The notes under the pieces: generated by a model | Told to the model about the DNA's origin: nothing | What the model saw: only the letters and a program-made list of their open reading frames with translations | Database searches by the model: none | Program-made: the position numbers and the translations under genes | In this document: positions 60,214-64,000 of the stretch, piece by piece | How positions within the stretch are numbered: the first letter of the stretch is position 1 | Layout: each line of letters starts with the position of its first letter | Assembly (NCBI GenBank): GCA_036389675.1 | Contig: DASVWI010000022.1 | Span: 3,110-67,109, forward strand | Length of the DNA stretch: 64,000 bases | Direction: 5' to 3' | From: DASQYE01 sp036389675 | Lineage (GTDB): Bacteria > Acidobacteriota > Blastocatellia > Pyrinomonadales > Pyrinomonadaceae

Positions 60214-62298
60214 ATGAACATGAAGCACACAACCCCGGCAAACTCTCCCTCGGCTTCGCGGCTTTTCAGGTCGAACCGTTACATGAAACAGATGATGAAT
60301 ACCGTCAACCACACCGCTACACGCCTGACGGCTCTCCTGCTGCTGGTCGCCTTCACGTTCTCGCTCGTGGGCGGCATCAACACCGGCGCGCAAACGAGAA
60401 AGGGCTCACAGAAGGGCGGCAGGACGAGCGCACCCAGAACGGACAACGTATCTTCCGACCTGCGCGAGCGCCTGCGCAACGCAAGATCGGGCGAAGAGAC
60501 GGCGAGCGTAATCTTGCAGCTCGACGGCGCGGAGAGCGGCCCGCTCAATGCCCTGCTCAATCGCAACGGCGTTCACAGCAAGGGCCAATTTCGCAATCTT
60601 AACGCGCGCGCTGTCCAGCTCCCCTTAAGCGTCATAGAGGAATTGGCTTCGCACCCGGAAGTCGGCTACGTCTCTTTGGACAGGCAGATTCAACCGAGCG
60701 GCACGGGCCACATCGAGACGACCACAGGCGCGACGGTCCAGCGCACAGAGTCAGCTACGACAACGACCGCATCCTCAACCCTGCTCGGACTGGTCTCGAC
60801 GACGACCACCACAACGACCACGACCACCTATGACGGCAAAGGCATCAACATCGCCATTCTTGATTCGGGTTTGGACCTTACCCATAAGGAATTCAACGGC
60901 GGCAATCGCATCGCCTACAGCAAGGACTTCACGGGCGAAGGCCGCACGGATGATCCGTACGGGCACGGCACGCACGTCGCTTCAGCCGCTATCGGCGCTA
61001 CCGACCCTTACGGCGGCATCGCCCCCGGCGCTAAAGTTATCAACCTGCGCGTGCTGAATTCCAGAGGCATGGGCACAGTCTCCGGCGTGTTGAGCGCGCT
61101 CGACTGGGTCATGACCAACAAAGGAACTTACAGCATCCGCATCGTCAACATGAGCCTCGGCGCGCCCGCCGTCGATTCCTACAGGAATGACCCGATCTGC
61201 CGAGCCGTGCGCCGCCTCGTCGACGCTGGCGTCGTCGTGACGGTCGCCGCCGGAAACAACGGCAAAAACGCTGCCGGTCAAAAAGTCTACGGGCAGATTC
61301 ATTCGCCCGGCAACGAGCCTTCGGCCCTGACCGTCGGCGCAACCAACACCTTCGGCACGGACGCGCGCAATGACGACGGCATCACAAGCTTTAGCTCTCG
61401 TGGGCCGACACGCAGCCACTGGACGGACGAGTCGGGCGTCGTTCACTACGACAACCTGATTAAGCCCGACATGGTTGCGCCCGGCAATAGAATCATCTAC
61501 GGCGAATCCGACTATAACTATCTCGTCACACAGAATCCGTCGCTCGACGCAGGCGTCAGCGATAGGGACGACCGAAGAATGATGTACCTGAGCGGTACGT
61601 CCATGTCTGCCCCGATAGTCGCGGGCGCGGCGGCCATGTTGCTTCAGGTCAACCCGAACCTGACGCCGAATCTGGTCAAAGCGATACTGATGTACACGGC
61701 GCAGCAGCTGAGCGGCTTCAACACTCTGGAACAGGGCGCGGGCCAGCTCAACATCGAAGGCGCGATGCGTCTGGCAAAGGTAGTCCGCACTGATCTCTCC
61801 AACAATACGCCGCTCGGCGACCCGCTGTTAAAGAGCGGTGCCAGCGCCCCAGTTCCGCAAACCACCATCGCCGGGTACAGCTTTCCCTGGTCTCAGGGGC
61901 TGATCATGGGCCACACCTTCGCCACCGGCACGGCCCTGATGACCAAGTACCAGAAGATTTACGGCACTGGCATACTGGTCGGCGACGGCATCCTCGTCGG
62001 TGACGGCATCCTTGTCGGCGACCGCACTATGATCAGCGACGGCATCCTCGTCGGTGATAACATCCTGACCAGCAACGGCATTCTCCTGAGCGACGGCTCG
62101 CCCTTTCTCTCGTGTGGAATACTGGTCGGCGACGGCATACTGGTCGGCGATGGCATCCTCGTCGGCGACGGCATACTTGTTGGCGACGGCATCCTCGTCG
62201 GTGATGGCATACTGGTCGGCGACTCTTTTGTGCTGGCCCTGAGCGCGATGATTAACGGCGACGATACCAACTACATGAGATCGGAGAAGGCCCGCTAG
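60214..62298 (+). CDS. Secreted subtilase (S8) with C-terminal GILVGD hexapeptide repeats
   Basis: 694 residues from 60214, where AAGGGAAG precedes the ATG. A long N-terminal part precedes the signal helix (about 41-60); an internal ATG at 60283 would give a more normal signal peptide. Propeptide-like region with ASVILQLDGAESGPLNALLN, a Thr-rich linker, then S8 domain with Asp in IAILDSGLD, His in PYGHGTHVASAAIG and Ser in SGTSMSAPIVAGAAAML. The end holds 13 hexads GILVGD plus one 7-residue unit (61969-62223). Paralog of the upstream gene, same operon. Confidence 0.9.
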   Translation: MNMKHTTPANSPSASRLFRSNRYMKQMMNTVNHTATRLTALLLLVAFTFSLVGGINTGAQTRKGSQKGGRTSAPRTDNVSSDLRERLRNARSGEETASVILQLDGAESGPLNALLNRNGVHSKGQFRNLNARAVQLPLSVIEELASHPEVGYVSLDRQIQPSGTGHIETTTGATVQRTESATTTTASSTLLGLVSTTTTTTTTTTYDGKGINIAILDSGLDLTHKEFNGGNRIAYSKDFTGEGRTDDPYGHGTHVASAAIGATDPYGGIAPGAKVINLRVLNSRGMGTVSGVLSALDWVMTNKGTYSIRIVNMSLGAPAVDSYRNDPICRAVRRLVDAGVVVTVAAGNNGKNAAGQKVYGQIHSPGNEPSALTVGATNTFGTDARNDDGITSFSSRGPTRSHWTDESGVVHYDNLIKPDMVAPGNRIIYGESDYNYLVTQNPSLDAGVSDRDDRRMMYLSGTSMSAPIVAGAAAMLLQVNPNLTPNLVKAILMYTAQQLSGFNTLEQGAGQLNIEGAMRLAKVVRTDLSNNTPLGDPLLKSGASAPVPQTTIAGYSFPWSQGLIMGHTFATGTALMTKYQKIYGTGILVGDGILVGDGILVGDRTMISDGILVGDNILTSNGILLSDGSPFLSCGILVGDGILVGDGILVGDGILVGDGILVGDGILVGDSFVLALSAMINGDDTNYMRSEKAR
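61969..62223 (+). repeat. 18-bp repeat array coding 13 hexapeptides and one heptapeptide
   Basis: Seven hexads (GILVGD, with variants RTMISD, NILTSN, GILLSD), one GSPFLSC unit, then six nearly identical GILVGD hexads. The final six-unit block looks recently expanded. Confidence 0.9.
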
Positions 62299-62623
62299 GA
62301 CGGGCCTGACCTTGTAGTCCTTCAGGTTACGCTGTAAGGAAACCAGCCCTTCACAGAAGCAATCGGACTCTTCCGACACCACACGGCGGCCAGCGGCTGT
62401 TAAGTCAGATTGAGAGATTCACCCTCTCAATCTGACTTAACACTTCCTTTTGCCCTTCGGCCTCATCTTCCGAAAGCGTCAAAACCCCAGCAAATCTTTA
62501 TCATCCCTGCTCGGCGATCTGCGGCACAACGCTTGCCATAGTTATCGCTGAGGGCCGCGCCGTGACAGCCCCGACTTCGTCCAAAAGGACAAACCTTATC
62601 CTCGCCTTGATGAGTTTCAAGCA
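62299..62623 (+). other. Intergenic region before the last gene
   Basis: Contains the terminator at 62398-62452, preceded at the subtilase stop by a GGCCCG/CGGGCC hairpin. Beyond that I see no gene. No strong promoter for the kinase was found. Confidence 0.35.
62398..62452 (+). terminator. Rho-independent terminator of the subtilase operon
   Basis: A perfect 19-bp stem (62398-62416 with 62424-62442, core AAGTCAGATTGAGAG) around a 7-nt loop, followed by ACTTCCTTTT. Confidence 0.88.
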
Positions 62624-64000
62624 ATGAACAGACAGTATCTCACCAAAATTTACATCTGGTTTTTCGTGACCCTCGGAATGGCGGTCTGCCTCTACTCATC
62701 CCTTCACCTCCCGAAACAGACGCTCGATCCGCGCTTCATCCTGCTGGCTCTCGTCACCATCACCCTCAGCTCACATATCTTCGTACAGATTCCCGGCATC
62801 ACTTCAAAAATCTCCGTCTCCGACACCTTCATCTTCCTCACGCTGCTACTCTATGACGGAGAGTCGGCCATCCTGCTGAGCGCCGCCGAAGCTCTTTTCA
62901 CCACCGTCCGCTTCAGCAGGAAACCCCGCACCCTTCTCTTCAACGCGGCCAACATGGCCTGCTCCACCTTTTTCACAGTCCAGGTGATTCGCTACTTCTT
63001 CGGGAGCATCACAGGTCTTGTTAATGGCGAGTATTCGTCGACCTTCATCACGGCGCTGGGCGTCATGGCCTTCGTCCAGTACATCTCGAATTCCGGTTGC
63101 GTGGCCGTCGCGGCCTCGCTTCAAAACAATCGCCCTATCTGGCAGACGTGGATGAAGAACTACCTCTGGACTTCGATCACCTACTTTGCCGGGGCATCCG
63201 CCGCAGGGCTCATCGCCAAGCTCTCTGGAACCGTCGGGCTCTACGCGCTGATCGTCACAACCCCGATTGTCGCCATAGTATTTTTCACTTATCGCACCTA
63301 CCTGAAGAACGTCGAATCGGCGGCGGCACAGGCGGCACAGGCCGAGCGCCACGTCGCAGAGCTCAGCCTCTACATAGAGGAAAAAGATCGGCTGCGCGAG
63401 CAGTTCTCTCAACTCGAAAAGCTCTCCGCTCTGGGCGAGCTGGCCTCCGGCGTGGCGCACGATTTCAACAATACTCTCGCCGGCATTCTGGGTCGCGCCC
63501 AATTGATGATGCGTACCAACGACCCTGAGAAGATCAAGCGCGGGCTGGAAATCATCATCAGGTCAGCCGAAGACGGAGCGAAGACCGTCAAGCGTATTCA
63601 GGACTTCGCACGCCAGCGCCGCGATCACGACTTCGCGCTCGTCAACATAGACCAGTTGTTGCAGGATGTCAGCGAGATCACCCGCCCCCGCTGGAAAGAC
63701 CGCGCCGAAGCCTCCAACGTCCACATCTCCCTTGAGCTTCAGATTCGCTCTAACGCCCTCGTCATGGGCGACGATTCGGAATTAAGAGAAGTGCTGGTCA
63801 ACATGGTCTTCAACGCCGTCGATGCCATGCCGCGTGGCGGCACGCTCACGCTCTCCGCTGAAGAGATCGAGGGAGCTATTGAGATCGCCGTCTCTGACAC
63901 GGGCATGGGGATGAGCGAAGAGGTGCGCTCCAGAATATTCGACCCGTTCTTTACGACGAAGGGGAAGGCCGGGCTGGGGTTGGGATTGGCTGTGAGCTAC
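62624..64000 (+). CDS. Membrane sensor histidine kinase, truncated by window end
   Basis: 459 codons to the edge without a stop. The N terminus has about seven hydrophobic segments (from YIWFFVTLGMAVCLYSSLHL to about residue 225), a MASE-like membrane sensor. A coiled coil (about 226-265) follows, then HisKA with phospho-His in ALGELASGVAHDFNNTLAGI, a helix hairpin, and the ATPase with NMVFNAVDAM, SDTGMGMSEE and GLGLGLAVSY at the edge. The DFNNTLAGILGRAQL variety marks the HisKA_7TM/NtrB-like group. A receiver or other output may follow outside the window. Confidence 0.9.
   Translation, partial: MNRQYLTKIYIWFFVTLGMAVCLYSSLHLPKQTLDPRFILLALVTITLSSHIFVQIPGITSKISVSDTFIFLTLLLYDGESAILLSAAEALFTTVRFSRKPRTLLFNAANMACSTFFTVQVIRYFFGSITGLVNGEYSSTFITALGVMAFVQYISNSGCVAVAASLQNNRPIWQTWMKNYLWTSITYFAGASAAGLIAKLSGTVGLYALIVTTPIVAIVFFTYRTYLKNVESAAAQAAQAERHVAELSLYIEEKDRLREQFSQLEKLSALGELASGVAHDFNNTLAGILGRAQLMMRTNDPEKIKRGLEIIIRSAEDGAKTVKRIQDFARQRRDHDFALVNIDQLLQDVSEITRPRWKDRAEASNVHISLELQIRSNALVMGDDSELREVLVNMVFNAVDAMPRGGTLTLSAEEIEGAIEIAVSDTGMGMSEEVRSRIFDPFFTTKGKAGLGLGLAVSY

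Noticed and set aside
59829..62223. Regular 18-bp repeats considered as a CRISPR array
   Set aside because: Units are contiguous, in frame, and code for hexapeptides; there are no spacers.

Overview
The window is a 64 kb, GC-rich stretch of chromosome from a Gram-negative-type bacterium, most likely an Acidobacteriota (Blastocatellia-like). The reasons are a secreted VWFA-related protein of the type named after Acidobacteria (54656-55648), a complete pilMNOPQ type IV pilus operon with secretin, several secreted TPR proteins, DUF3352-like proteins and large PAS/GAF hybrid kinases. No phage, plasmid, IS element or CRISPR array is visible. The genus assignment is inference.

Layout. 1-6.5 kb: end of menG/ubiE, an orphan pair of oligopeptide-type ABC permeases, a small Arg-rich secreted protein, an ABC-2 exporter and mtgA. 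6.5-13.5 kb (minus strand): pilMNOPQ plus a Roadblock/LC7 gene. Its roughly 540-nt leader carries a sigma70 promoter and a well-matched GEMM-I (cyclic-di-GMP) riboswitch. 13.7-26 kb: a DUF3352-like protein, rdgB, three tRNAs (Pro-UGG, Arg-UCU, His-GUG), a DUF4838 protein, TPR proteins, a lone receiver domain, HU, a Nudix hydrolase and an AI-2E family transporter. 26.5-34.5 kb: a zinc-ribbon membrane protein, two ABC-2 ATPase/permease pairs in one operon, and an ECF sigma factor overlapping a 914-residue anti-sigma/FecR/DUF3352 chimera. 34.7-43.6 kb: a GntR-type regulator with a basic tail, ettA, an acidic protein, and a glycosylation cluster (GT-C enzyme divergent from a compact operon of epimerase, DUF2064 protein, GT-C and GT2). 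43.8-57.9 kb: two large hybrid histidine kinases, a Sak4-like ATPase, a D-threonine-aldolase-like enzyme, a PilZ-like protein, a TPR protein, the VWFA protein and an AlkZ/YcaQ-like protein. 58.2-64 kb: two tandem subtilases with C-terminal hexapeptide repeats, then a membrane histidine kinase cut by the window end.

The main integrated theme is cyclic-di-GMP-linked surface behaviour: the riboswitch on the pilus operon, a PilZ-like protein, a Roadblock protein at the end of the pilus operon and several sensor kinases.

The most unusual non-genic feature is a family of palindromic intergenic elements built from degenerate heptamers (GGATGAA type, with a TGACGAG-type relative). They fill five of the nine convergent junctions in the window. 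At two junctions the element also supplies the stop codon, so two unrelated proteins end in the same Lys-Gln-Gly. One near-identical inverted pair brackets about 5 kb and could mediate its inversion. The tandem subtilases with Asp-bearing hexad repeats are the most unusual protein feature.
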